64,000 nt of DNA from UBA4615 sp046046245. Its GTDB lineage: Bacteria > Pseudomonadota > Gammaproteobacteria > Burkholderiales > Burkholderiaceae_E. Made by a program: the position numbers and the translations under genes. The DNA lies in the NCBI GenBank assembly GCA_046046245.1, contig JBJOKE010000003.1, forward strand, positions 1 through 64,000, in the 5' to 3' direction. The notes under the pieces were generated by a model that worked only from the letters and a program-made list of their open reading frames with translations, did no database searches and was not told the DNA's origin. This document shows positions 41,794-49,889 of the stretch, piece after piece. Position 1 is the first letter of the stretch. Each line of letters begins with the position of its first letter.

Positions 41794-42762
41794 TCAGTCG
41801 TCCAGGTCGGCGAGCGTGGTCCGCAGGAAGTCCACCAGCACCCGCACCTTCGGCGACATCGGCCCGCGCTGCGACAGCACGGCCCAGATCGAGCGCTGCT
41901 GGACGATGTGCTCGGGCAGCACCTCGACCAGCCGGCCCTCCCGCAGGTCCTCCTCGACCCGCCAGCGCGCCTGCATGCAGATGCCCAGGCCCGCCAGCAC
42001 CGCGTCGTAGACCGCGTCGCCGTGGTTGACCGACAGGCGGCTGCGGACCGGCACCATCCGCACGATGCCGTCCTGCAGCATCGGCCAGGTCTGGTCGCCC
42101 GACGCGCCGGTGGCGAGCATGCAGTCGTGGTGGGCGAGGTCCTCGGGGGTGCGCGGCACGCCGCGCTCGGCGAGGTAGGCGGGCGACGCGCAGAACACCC
42201 GGCGGTACGGCGCGAGCCGCACCGCGGTCTGGCCATCGTCGAGCTTGGCCGCGATCCGGACCGCGACGTCGATCTGCTCGGCGATCACGTCGACCTTCTC
42301 CACCGACAGGTCGAGCGCCATCGTGATCTTCGGCCAGCGCTTCAGGAAGGCCGGGATGACGGGCGCGATCCGCCGCGCACCGAGCGCGAGCGGCACCGAG
42401 ACCCGCAGGTGGCCCATCGGCTCGGACTGCAGCGTCGAGAGCTCCTCGTGCGCACCGCGCAGCTCGTCGACGATCTTCAGGTAGCGCTGGTAGAGCCGGG
42501 CGCCGGCGTCGGTGACGAAGAGCTGGCGGGTCGTGCGGTTCACCAGCCGCATGCCCAGCCCGTCCTCCAGGGCCGCGATGTGCTTGCTGACGGTCGACGG
42601 CGTGATGCCCAGCCGGCGGGCCGCCTCGGAGAAGCTCTCGAGCTCGACCACGCGCGCGAAGATCCGCAGCGATGCGAGGTCGTCGAGGCCCGAGGGCAGC
42701 TCGGTGCCGGTGGCGGCCCGCGTCCGGCGCGTCCCCCCGATGTCGGCCGCCTGATCGTTCAT
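41794..42762 (-). CDS. LysR family transcriptional regulator
   Basis: 322 residues from ATG 42762 (another ATG four codons upstream is possible). The winged helix-turn-helix lies near 26-85, with FARVVELESFSEAARRLGIT and STVSKHIAALEDGLGMRLVN, then a linker and the periplasmic-binding-like effector domain. It lies between the FAH/oxygenase operon (same strand, downstream) and the divergent transporter operon. Two copies of a GAACA-N5-TGTTC palindrome in front of these operons make it their likely activator. A TATGAT box 8 bases before ATG suggests a nearly leaderless message. Confidence 0.92.
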   Translation of the reverse strand: MNDQAADIGGTRRTRAATGTELPSGLDDLASLRIFARVVELESFSEAARRLGITPSTVSKHIAALEDGLGMRLVNRTTRQLFVTDAGARLYQRYLKIVDELRGAHEELSTLQSEPMGHLRVSVPLALGARRIAPVIPAFLKRWPKITMALDLSVEKVDVIAEQIDVAVRIAAKLDDGQTAVRLAPYRRVFCASPAYLAERGVPRTPEDLAHHDCMLATGASGDQTWPMLQDGIVRMVPVRSRLSVNHGDAVYDAVLAGLGICMQARWRVEEDLREGRLVEVLPEHIVQQRSIWAVLSQRGPMSPKVRVLVDFLRTTLADLDD

Positions 42763-42769
42763 CGGATCG

Positions 42770-42775
42770 ATCATA
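42770..42775 (-). promoter_or_regulatory. Putative -10 box TATGAT of the LysR gene
   Basis: On the minus strand GACTATGATCGATCCG places TATGAT 7-8 bases before ATG 42762, so the transcript would start at or next to the start codon. Confidence 0.4.
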
Positions 42776-42843
42776 GTCGACGGCACCGTCCGCCGCGGCA
42801 CGACGTTCCGCGGGCGGGTGCGCCGTCGGTCGGCCGGCGCGTC

Positions 42844-42858
42844 GTTGCGCGGCGCAAC
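42844..42858. promoter_or_regulatory. LysR-type T-N11-A palindrome GTTGCGC-G-GCGCAAC
   Basis: Perfect seven-base arms around one G, with T42845 and A42857 in T-N11-A spacing. It lies between the divergent LysR and transporter genes, the normal place for a LysR autoregulatory site. Confidence 0.5.
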
Positions 42859-42889
42859 ATCGGCCCCCGGGGCAATCCGTGCGACGCGC

Positions 42890-42904
42890 GAACAAGTGCT
42901 GTTC
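42890..42904. promoter_or_regulatory. Candidate activator site GAACA-AGTGC-TGTTC
   Basis: Same core as at 41752-41770. The centre (42897) lies 43 bases before the first base of the TAGAAT box, about -55 from the expected start, where LysR proteins commonly activate. Confidence 0.6.
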
Positions 42905-42939
42905 CGCGCGGACGCGTGCCGCGCCGCTGCGGCGCCGCC

Positions 42940-42945
42940 TAGAAT
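42940..42945 (+). promoter_or_regulatory. -10 box TAGAAT of the transporter operon
   Basis: CGCCTAGAATCGGG is a good -10 match; the -35 region is poor (TGCCGC at 42917-42922), as expected for an activated promoter. ATG 43009 lies 63 bases downstream. Confidence 0.5.
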
Positions 42946-43008
42946 CGGGACAGGCCGCTGCCCCACCGGCGGCCCCACGAGAGCCGCCCCGGCCCCCCAG
43001 GAGGAGAC

Positions 43009-44232
43009 ATGACCGACACCCGCCCTGCTTCGCCCCCGACGCGCGAGCGTCGCCGCTTCATCGCCGGCGCCGGCGTGCTCGGCACCGGCGCCGCGCTCGG
43101 CCTGCACGCACCCGCGCTGCTGTCGCAGACGAAGGCACCGCTCAGAATCGGCGTGCTGAACTCGTTCTCGAAGATCTTCGCCGCGCTCGCGCAGGGCAAC
43201 CTGAACGGGATGCAGCTCTACTTCGACCAGATCGGCGGCAGCATCGCCGGGCGCAAGATCGAGCTGATCCGCGAGGACGACGAGATCAACCCGCAGGTGG
43301 GCCTCACCAAGATCAAGAAACTGGTCGAGTCCGACAAGGTGGACCTCGTCACCGGCGTCCAGGCCTCGAACGTCGCGCTCGCCATCGCCGACTACGTCCG
43401 CCAGAGCAGGACCTTCTTCCTCTGCTCGGGCGCCGGCGTCAGCACGCTGTCGTGGATCAACATCCCCTACCTGTTCCGGTCCTCGATCGCGAGCATGCAG
43501 CCGATGAACGCGCTCGGCACCTGGATGGCCGAGAACGTCGCCAAGCAGACGGTGACGATGGCCTCGGACTTCGCCGGCGGCCGCGACACCATCGGCGAGT
43601 TCAAGCCCGACTTCATCAAGGCGGGCGGCTCGATCATCAAGGAGATCTATCCGCCGCTCGGCACCAACGACTTCAGCGCCTACCTCGCGGACGTGCGCGC
43701 GACGAACCCGCCGGCGGTGATGGCGTTCTTCGCCGGCTCGGACGCGGTGCGCTTCGTCAAGCAGTACGCCGAGTACGGCCTGCGCGGCCGCGTGAAGCTG
43801 GTGGGCTCGGGCTTCATGGTCGAGAGCGACGTGCTGCCCGCGCAGGGTCGCGACGCGCTCGGCGCGATCACCGCCCTCCACTACGCCGACACGCTGGACA
43901 ATCCGGAGAACAGGAAGTTCGTCTCCGAGTACCGCGCGCGCTTCAAGGAGTACCCGAGCGTCTACGCCGAATACGGCTACGTGGCGGCGCGCTGCATCCA
44001 CGAGTCGCTCACCGCGATCGACGGCAACACGCAGGACAAGGACAAGATGCGCGGCGCGATGCTCGCGATGCGCTTCAACGCGCCGCGCGGTCCGTTCCGC
44101 ATCAACCCGATCACCCAGGGCCCGGTCCACAACATCTACATCCGCGAGGTGGCCGAGGTCGACGGGCGGGTGGCCAACAAGGTCATCGCCACGATCAAGG
44201 ACGTCCGCGAGCCGGACCGCAGGCCGGGCTGA
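43009..44232 (+). CDS. Branched-chain-type ABC transporter substrate-binding protein
   Basis: 407 residues, periplasmic binding fold type I (LivK-like). The N-terminus contains RERRRFIAGAGVLGTGAALG, a twin-arginine-like signal peptide with a hydrophobic core to about residue 36. The mature part begins PLRIGVLNSFSKIF, typical of binding proteins for aromatic acids and amides in this family. First gene of an eight-gene operon reaching 49855; AGGAGGAG before the ATG. The ligand is probably the substrate of the neighbouring aromatic pathway (inference). Confidence 0.92.
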   Translation: MTDTRPASPPTRERRRFIAGAGVLGTGAALGLHAPALLSQTKAPLRIGVLNSFSKIFAALAQGNLNGMQLYFDQIGGSIAGRKIELIREDDEINPQVGLTKIKKLVESDKVDLVTGVQASNVALAIADYVRQSRTFFLCSGAGVSTLSWINIPYLFRSSIASMQPMNALGTWMAENVAKQTVTMASDFAGGRDTIGEFKPDFIKAGGSIIKEIYPPLGTNDFSAYLADVRATNPPAVMAFFAGSDAVRFVKQYAEYGLRGRVKLVGSGFMVESDVLPAQGRDALGAITALHYADTLDNPENRKFVSEYRARFKEYPSVYAEYGYVAARCIHESLTAIDGNTQDKDKMRGAMLAMRFNAPRGPFRINPITQGPVHNIYIREVAEVDGRVANKVIATIKDVREPDRRPG

Positions 44233-44244
44233 GGATCGGCCGCC

Positions 44245-45108
44245 GTGCAGATCGCCGTCACCCAGGTCGTCAACGGGCTCGTGCTGGGCATGCTGCTGTT
44301 CCTCATGTCCGCGGGCCTGTCGCTGATCTTCGGGCTGATGAACGTCGTGAACGTCGCGCACGGCTCGTTCTTCATGCTCGGCGCGTTCTTCGCGATGACG
44401 ATCGCCGAGCGCACCGGCGACTTCTGGCTCGGGCTCGCGCTCGGCTGGATCCCCGCCGTGGTGCTCGGCGTGGCGATGGAGCGGCTGTTCATCCGCTACC
44501 TGTACGCGCGGACCCACCTCGACCAGGTGCTGCTCACCTTCGGGTTCACCTTCGTCTTCGCCGACCTGGTCCGCATGCTCTGGGGGCCCGACATCCGCAA
44601 CATGTCGGTGCCGCCGGCGCTCGAGGGTGCCGTCGAGGTGATGGACATCATCCTGCCGAAGTACCGGCTGTTCCTGATCGCCTTCGGCGGCCTGATCGCG
44701 CTGCTGCTGTGGCTGTTCCTCGAGCGCAGCCGAGTGGGCGCGATGGTGCGTGCCGGCGTCGACGACGCGACCACGGCGGCGGGCCTGGGCATCGACGTGC
44801 AGCTGCTGTTCGCCGGGATCTTCGCGCTGGGCGTGGGGCTCGCCGCGATCGGCGGCGCGGCGGCCGGGCCGGTGCTGGGCGTCTACCTGGGCCTGGACGG
44901 CGAGATCCTGATCCCGGCCTTCATCGTCGTCGTGATCGGCGGCCTGGGCAGCCTGCGGGGCGCGTTCGTCTCGAGCCTGCTGGTCGGGCTGATCGACACG
45001 CTCGGCAAGGCGTACTTCCCGGACTTCGCGCTCTTCGCGATCTACCTGCTGATGGTGATCGTGCTGCTGACGCGGCCGCACGGGCTGTTCGGCGTGGGCA
45101 AGGCATGA
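44245..45108 (+). CDS. livH: Branched-chain-type ABC transporter permease LivH
   Basis: 287 residues from GTG 44245 with about eight membrane segments. LMSAGLSLIFGLMNVVNVAHG (residues 21-41) is the LivH signature, and AAGLGIDVQLLFAGIFALG and VVVIGGLGSLRGAFVSSLLV mark the C-terminal half. It follows the binding protein by 12 bases and overlaps livM (ATGA). Confidence 0.95.
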   Translation: MQIAVTQVVNGLVLGMLLFLMSAGLSLIFGLMNVVNVAHGSFFMLGAFFAMTIAERTGDFWLGLALGWIPAVVLGVAMERLFIRYLYARTHLDQVLLTFGFTFVFADLVRMLWGPDIRNMSVPPALEGAVEVMDIILPKYRLFLIAFGGLIALLLWLFLERSRVGAMVRAGVDDATTAAGLGIDVQLLFAGIFALGVGLAAIGGAAAGPVLGVYLGLDGEILIPAFIVVVIGGLGSLRGAFVSSLLVGLIDTLGKAYFPDFALFAIYLLMVIVLLTRPHGLFGVGKA

Positions 45109-46049
45109 GACGGACGGCGGGGACGATCGGGCTCGCCGTCGCGGCCGTCGCGCTCGCGGCGGTGCCGCTCGCCGGCGACTACGTGACCAGCCTCGTCGCC
45201 GAGGTGCTGGTGTTCGCGATCTTCGCGATGAGCCTGGACCTGATCATCGGCTACACCGGGCTGATGTCGTTCGGACACGCGGCCTTCTTCGGGCTGTCGG
45301 CCTACACGGTGACGATGCTCGGCGTGCACGCCGGCGTCTCCGGCTGGTGGGGCCTGCTCGCGGGCGTGGCGCTGTCCACGCTCGGCGCGGCGGTGATCGG
45401 CTTCTTCTGCATCCGGGTGAGCGGCATCCCGTTCCTGATGCTGACGATGGCCTTCTCGCAGCTGCTGTACTCGGTCGCGGTGAAGTGGCGGACGATGACC
45501 GGCGGCACCGACGGGCTGCCCGGCTTCCAGCGGCCGTCCCTGTTCGGCTGGAGCCTCGACGACCGCGCGACGCTCTACTGGCTGATCGCGGCGGGCTTCG
45601 CGCTGACCTGGTGGGGACTGCGGCGGCTGATCCGCTCGCCGCTCGGCTCGGCGATGATCGGCGTGCGCGAGAACGAGCAGCGGATGCGCGCGATCGGCTA
45701 TCCGGTGCAGCGGATCAAGCTCGCGTCGTTCACCATCGCGGGTGCCGTCGCCGGCTTCGGCGGCGGGCTCTACGCGTTCTTCAACGCCTTCGTCTCGAGC
45801 GACATCCTGCACTGGGTGCTGTCGGGCGACGCGGTGCTGATGGTGATCCTGGGCGGCGCGGGCACGATCACCGGCCCGGCGATCGGCGCCGGCATCTTCC
45901 TGATGCTCAAGCACGTGATCAGCTCGCACACCGAGTTCTGGATGCTCTGGGTCGGCGCGATCTTCATCGCCTGCGTGATGTTCCTGCGCCAGGGCGTCTG
46001 GGGGCTGGTCGTGCAGCGCGGCCCGCGCTGGCTGAGGGACGAGACGTGA
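45105..46049 (+). CDS. livM: Branched-chain-type ABC transporter permease LivM
   Basis: 314 residues from ATG 45105, overlapping the livH stop. Signature segments are DLIIGYTGLMSFGHAAFFG (near 43-61) and MIGVRENEQRMRAIGYPVQR, the cytoplasmic loop that contacts the ATPases; ILGGAGTITGPAIGAG is the late helix pair. Its stop overlaps the GTG start of livG. Confidence 0.95.
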   Translation: MRRTAGTIGLAVAAVALAAVPLAGDYVTSLVAEVLVFAIFAMSLDLIIGYTGLMSFGHAAFFGLSAYTVTMLGVHAGVSGWWGLLAGVALSTLGAAVIGFFCIRVSGIPFLMLTMAFSQLLYSVAVKWRTMTGGTDGLPGFQRPSLFGWSLDDRATLYWLIAAGFALTWWGLRRLIRSPLGSAMIGVRENEQRMRAIGYPVQRIKLASFTIAGAVAGFGGGLYAFFNAFVSSDILHWVLSGDAVLMVILGGAGTITGPAIGAGIFLMLKHVISSHTEFWMLWVGAIFIACVMFLRQGVWGLVVQRGPRWLRDET

Positions 46050-46792
46050 CCGCGCTGCTGCGGACCGAGAAGCTGCACCGGGCCTTCGGCAGCCTGGTGG
46101 TCACCCGCGACGTCGACCTCGAGGTCCGCGCCGGCGAGCGCCACGCGCTGATCGGCCCGAACGGGGCCGGCAAGACGAGCTTCGTCCACCAGCTCGGCGG
46201 CCAGCTGCGGCCGAGCTCGGGCCGCATCCTCTTCAAGGGCCGCGACGTCGCCGGCCTCGATCCCGAGCGGATCTGCCGGCTCGGCATCGCCCGGACCTTC
46301 CAGAAGAACAACCTTTTCCGCGGCCTCTCGGTCCGCGAGAACGTGCGGCTCGCCGTGCAGGCGCACCACGGCTCGCCGTGGCAGGCGTTCCGGTCGATCC
46401 GGGCCGACCGCGCGCTCTGGGACCGCGCCGACGCGCTGCTCGCGCAGGTCGGGCTGCGGCAGGGGCTGGACCGCAAGGTGTCCGAGCTCTCGTACGGCGA
46501 GCAGCGCCAGCTGGAGATCGCGATCGCGCTCGCCTCCGAGCCCGAGCTGCTGCTGCTCGACGAGCCGACCTCGGGCATGTCGCCGGCCGAGACCGACGGG
46601 ATGATCGAGCTGGTCCGCGGGCTGCCGGCCTCGCTCGCGATCCTGATGATCGAGCACGACATGAAGGTGGTGTTCTCGCTCGCCGACCGGATCACCGTCC
46701 TCTACTACGGCGAGGTGCTCGCCAGCGGCACGCCCGCGGAGATCCAGGCCTCCGAGCGCGTGCGCGAGGTCTACCTCGGGGGCGGCCACTGA
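46046..46792 (+). CDS. livG: Branched-chain-type ABC transporter ATPase LivG
   Basis: 248 residues from GTG 46046. Walker A GPNGAGKTS at 37-45, signature LSYGEQ at 148-153 and Walker B LLLLDEP at 168-174, with EHDMKVVFSLADRI as the H-loop region. The signature SYGEQ is typical of LivG rather than LivF. Stop overlaps the livF start. Confidence 0.95.
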   Translation: MTALLRTEKLHRAFGSLVVTRDVDLEVRAGERHALIGPNGAGKTSFVHQLGGQLRPSSGRILFKGRDVAGLDPERICRLGIARTFQKNNLFRGLSVRENVRLAVQAHHGSPWQAFRSIRADRALWDRADALLAQVGLRQGLDRKVSELSYGEQRQLEIAIALASEPELLLLDEPTSGMSPAETDGMIELVRGLPASLAILMIEHDMKVVFSLADRITVLYYGEVLASGTPAEIQASERVREVYLGGGH

Positions 46793-47487
46793 TGCTGTCG
46801 CTCGCCGGCGTCCACGCCTACTACGGCGACAGCCACGTGCTGCACGGCGTGTCGATCGAGCTCGGCCGCGGCGAGGTGGTGTGCCTGCTCGGCCGCAACG
46901 GCGCGGGCAAGACCACCACCGCGCTGTCGATCATGGGTTACCTCGCGCCTCGGCCGGGCGAGATCCGCTTCGAGGACCGCGACATCTCCGGCTGGGCGCC
47001 GCACCGCGTCTCGCGCGCGGGCATCGGCTTCGTGCCGCAGGAGCGCGGGATCTTCCCGAGCCTCACCGTCCGCGAGAACCTGACCACCACCGCGCGCCGC
47101 GGCGAATCGGGCCGCTGGACGCTCGAGGCGGTCTACCGGCTCTTCCCGCGGCTGCAGGAGCGCGAGCGCAACCTCGGCTTCCAGCTGTCCGGCGGCGAGC
47201 AGCAGATGCTGTCGATCGCACGCGCGCTGATGCTGAACCCGAAGCTGCTGCTGCTCGACGAGCCCTCCGAGGGGCTCGCGCCGCTGATCGTGCGCGAGAT
47301 CGTCGAGGTGCTGCGCACGCTCAAGCGCGAGGGCCTCGCGGTGCTGCTGATCGAGCAGAACCTGCGCGCCGCGCTCGACCTGGGCGACCGGCACTACGTG
47401 ATGTCGAAGGGGCAGGTCTGCTTCACCGGCACCAGCGCGGAACTCGAGGGCGACGAGCGGGTGCTGCGCGACTACCTGAGCGTCTGA
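46792..47487 (+). CDS. livF: Branched-chain-type ABC transporter ATPase LivF
   Basis: 231 residues. Walker A GRNGAGKTT at 34-42, signature LSGGEQQ at 132-138, Walker B LLLLDEP at 152-158, and the LivF-specific VPQERGIFPSLTVREN (81-96). It completes the importer and is followed 13 bases later by the SDR gene in the same operon. Confidence 0.95.
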   Translation: MLSLAGVHAYYGDSHVLHGVSIELGRGEVVCLLGRNGAGKTTTALSIMGYLAPRPGEIRFEDRDISGWAPHRVSRAGIGFVPQERGIFPSLTVRENLTTTARRGESGRWTLEAVYRLFPRLQERERNLGFQLSGGEQQMLSIARALMLNPKLLLLDEPSEGLAPLIVREIVEVLRTLKREGLAVLLIEQNLRAALDLGDRHYVMSKGQVCFTGTSAELEGDERVLRDYLSV

Positions 47488-47500
47488 GAGGAGACCCCGC

Positions 47501-48265
47501 ATGACGACGTCACCATCCGCCGACCGCGGCACGATGCTGGTCACCGGCGGCAGCCGCGGCATCGGCGCCGCCACCTCGCGCCTGGCCGCGGCCCGCGGCT
47601 GGGCGGTCGCGATCGTCTACCGCGACCGTGCCGACGACGCCGACGCGCTGGTCTCGGCGATCACCGCCGCCGGCGGCCGCGCGATCGCGGTCCGCGCCGA
47701 CGTGGCCGACGAGGCGCAGGTCGTGGCCGCCTTCGAGGCCGCCGACCGGCTCGGCCCGCTGACCGCGCTGGTCAACAACGCCGGCGTGACCGGCGGCACC
47801 GCGCGCGTCGAGTCGCTGAAGGTCGAGCAGATCGACCTCGCGCTCGCGGTCAACGTCCGCGGCGCCTTCCTCTGCGCGCGCGAGGCGGTGCGGCGGATGT
47901 CGACGAAGCACGGCGGGCGCGGCGGCGCGATCGTCAACGTGGGCTCGGGCGCGTCGCAGCTCGGCTCGCCGAACGCCTGGGTCCACTACGCGGCCACCAA
48001 GGGCGCGCTCGACACGATGACGATCGGGCTGGCCAAGGAGGTGGCCGCCGAGGGCATCCGCGTGAACGCGGTGCGCCCCGGCATCGTCGACACCGAGATC
48101 CACGCGGCACGACCGCCCGGCCAGCTCGACCAGATGGCGCGCGCGGTGCCGATGGGCCGCATCGGCGCGCCCGAGGAGATCGCGCGCAGCATCGTCTGGC
48201 TCGCCGACGACCGCGAGTCGCCGTACGTGACCGCCACGCTGGTCGACGCGCGCGGCGGCCTCTGA
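47501..48265 (+). CDS. SDR family oxidoreductase
   Basis: 254 residues with TGGSRGIG at 15-22, NNAG at 92-95 and the catalytic Tyr163/Lys167 in HYAATK. After the second strand comes VYRDRADD (39-46), where Arg41 favours NADP(H). Similar to 3-oxoacyl-ACP reductase/glucose dehydrogenase-type SDRs. It lies in the transporter operon, so it probably acts on the imported compound or its degradation product. AGGAGA precedes the ATG. Confidence 0.9.
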   Translation: MTTSPSADRGTMLVTGGSRGIGAATSRLAAARGWAVAIVYRDRADDADALVSAITAAGGRAIAVRADVADEAQVVAAFEAADRLGPLTALVNNAGVTGGTARVESLKVEQIDLALAVNVRGAFLCAREAVRRMSTKHGGRGGAIVNVGSGASQLGSPNAWVHYAATKGALDTMTIGLAKEVAAEGIRVNAVRPGIVDTEIHAARPPGQLDQMARAVPMGRIGAPEEIARSIVWLADDRESPYVTATLVDARGGL

Positions 48266-48288
48266 CACGTCCCCACGAGGAGTCCCCG

Positions 48289-48702
48289 ATGAGCGCCCAC
48301 CTCGACGAGTCCGCCTGCTGCGCGGCGACACTGCGCTTCTTCCGCGCGCTCGACGCGCGCGAGCACGCGGCCTGCGTCGCCGCCTTCGCGGCCGGCGGCG
48401 TCTGGCACCGCCAGGGGCAGGCGCTCGCCACGCCCGAGGCGATCGCGGCCTCGCTGGAGAAGCGGCCCGCCGACCGCATCACCGCGCACCTGATCACCAA
48501 CCTGATCGCCGAACCGCTCGGGCCCGACCGCATCGCGGTGCGCTTCCTGCTGACCGCCTACGAGGGGCCGGTCCCCGGCGAGTCCGGGCCGCCGCCGGCG
48601 AAGCTGGCCGGCGTCCTCGACGGGCGCGACGAGTACGTGCGGACGCCGGCCGGCTGGAAGCTCGCCGAGAAGCGGACGCGGCCGGTATTCAAGGCGGGCT
48701 GA
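48289..48702 (+). CDS. NTF2-like (SnoaL) protein
   Basis: 137 residues with the NTF2-like pattern: LRFFRALDAREHAACVAAFA, then GGVWHRQGQALATPEAIAASL and strands ending WKLAEKRTRPVF. His in VWHRQGQ sits where catalytic or binding residues lie in related isomerases and dehydratases. It lies between SDR and CoA-racemase genes with gaps of 23 bases and one base, so a role in the same pathway is likely, but no reaction can be named. Confidence 0.78.
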   Translation: MSAHLDESACCAATLRFFRALDAREHAACVAAFAAGGVWHRQGQALATPEAIAASLEKRPADRITAHLITNLIAEPLGPDRIAVRFLLTAYEGPVPGESGPPPAKLAGVLDGRDEYVRTPAGWKLAEKRTRPVFKAG

Positions 48703-48703
48703 G

Positions 48704-49855
48704 ATGGGGCCCCTGCACGGCGTCCGCGTCCTGGAATTCGAGGCGATCGGACCCGGGCCCTTCTGCGGGATGATGCTCGCCGACCTCGGCGCCGACGTGC
48801 TGCGCGTCGACCGCCCGGCCGACGCGCGCGCCGGCCTCGGCCGCGACCGCTGGTACGACCTGATGCACCGCGGCCGGCGCTCGGTCACGCTCGACCTGAA
48901 GTCGCCCGAGGGCGTCGAGGCCGCGTGCCGGCTCGCCGACCGCGCCGATGCGCTGGTCGAGGGCTTCCGCCCCGGCGTGATGGAGCGCCTCGGCCTGGGC
49001 CCCGACGTGCTGCTCGCGCGCAACCCGCGCCTCGTCTACGGCCGCATGACCGGCTGGGGGCAGGACGGCCCGCTCGCGCCGCGCGCCGGCCACGACATCG
49101 ACTACATCGCGCTCACCGGCGCGCTGCACGCGATCGGCCGCGCGGGCGAGGCGCCGGTGCCGCCGCTGAACCTCGTCGGCGACTTCGGCGGCGGCGGCAT
49201 GCTGCTCGCCTTCGGCATCGCCTGCGGCCTCGTCGAGGCGCAGCGCTCGGGCCGCGGGCAGGTGGTGGATGCGGCGATGGTCGACGGTGCGTCGTCGCTC
49301 GCGACGATGTTCCACGGGATGATGGCCGCCGGCCGCTGGGACGGCACAGCGCGCGGCGTCAACGCGCTCGACGGCGGCGCGCCCTGGTACGACACCTACG
49401 AGACCCGGGACGGCCGCCACGTCGCGGTCGGTGCGATCGAGCCGCAGTTCTACGCGCTGCTGCTGAAAGGCCTGGGACTGGAGGGGGGATCGCTGCCCGC
49501 GCAGCACGACCGCAGCGGCTGGCCGGTGCTGCGCGCGCGCTTCGCCGAGGTCTTCCGCACGCGCACGCGCGACGAATGGGCCGCCGTCTTCGAAGGCGTC
49601 GACGCCTGCGTCGCGCCGGTGCTCGACTTCACCGAGGCCCGCGCACATCCGCACAACGTCGCGCGCGGCACCTTCGTCGAGGTCGCCGGCCTCGCGCAGC
49701 CGGCGCCCGCGCCTCGCTTCTCGCGCACGCCGGGGGCGATCCGCGGCGCGCCGCCGGAGCGCGGCCAGGGCGGGCGCGCGGCGCTCGCCGACTGGGGGTT
49801 CGACGCGGGGGCGGTCGACGCGCTGGAGGCGCTCGGGCTGGGCTGCGCGGACTGA
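48704..49855 (+). CDS. CaiB/BaiF family enzyme, alpha-methylacyl-CoA racemase-like
   Basis: 383 residues. The catalytic residues known from the Mycobacterium tuberculosis racemase (His126, Asp156, Glu241) correspond to His130 (AGHDIDYIA), Asp160 (NLVGDFGGGG) and Glu246 (GAIEPQFY). This supports racemisation of 2-methylacyl-CoA through an enolate rather than CoA transfer. It is the last gene of the transporter operon, one base after the NTF2-like gene. Racemisation would allow beta-oxidation of a branched side chain or ring-cleavage product. Confidence 0.88.
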   Translation: MGPLHGVRVLEFEAIGPGPFCGMMLADLGADVLRVDRPADARAGLGRDRWYDLMHRGRRSVTLDLKSPEGVEAACRLADRADALVEGFRPGVMERLGLGPDVLLARNPRLVYGRMTGWGQDGPLAPRAGHDIDYIALTGALHAIGRAGEAPVPPLNLVGDFGGGGMLLAFGIACGLVEAQRSGRGQVVDAAMVDGASSLATMFHGMMAAGRWDGTARGVNALDGGAPWYDTYETRDGRHVAVGAIEPQFYALLLKGLGLEGGSLPAQHDRSGWPVLRARFAEVFRTRTRDEWAAVFEGVDACVAPVLDFTEARAHPHNVARGTFVEVAGLAQPAPAPRFSRTPGAIRGAPPERGQGGRAALADWGFDAGAVDALEALGLGCAD

Positions 49856-49877
49856 GGGCGGGCGGCGCGTCTCGGGT

Positions 49878-49883
49878 TAGGAT
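49878..49883 (+). promoter_or_regulatory. Putative -10 box TAGGAT, leaderless start of the amidohydrolase gene
   Basis: GGGTTAGGATCCG ends 7 bases before the A of ATG 49890, so the transcript would begin at the start codon; no ribosome site is seen. Confidence 0.45.
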
Positions 49884-49889
49884 CCGCCC

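Noticed and set aside
47501..49855. Bile-acid (bai)-like operon, from SDR, NTF2-like and CaiB genes together
   Set aside because: The CaiB member carries the His/Asp/Glu set of a methylacyl-CoA racemase, and no other bai-type genes are present.
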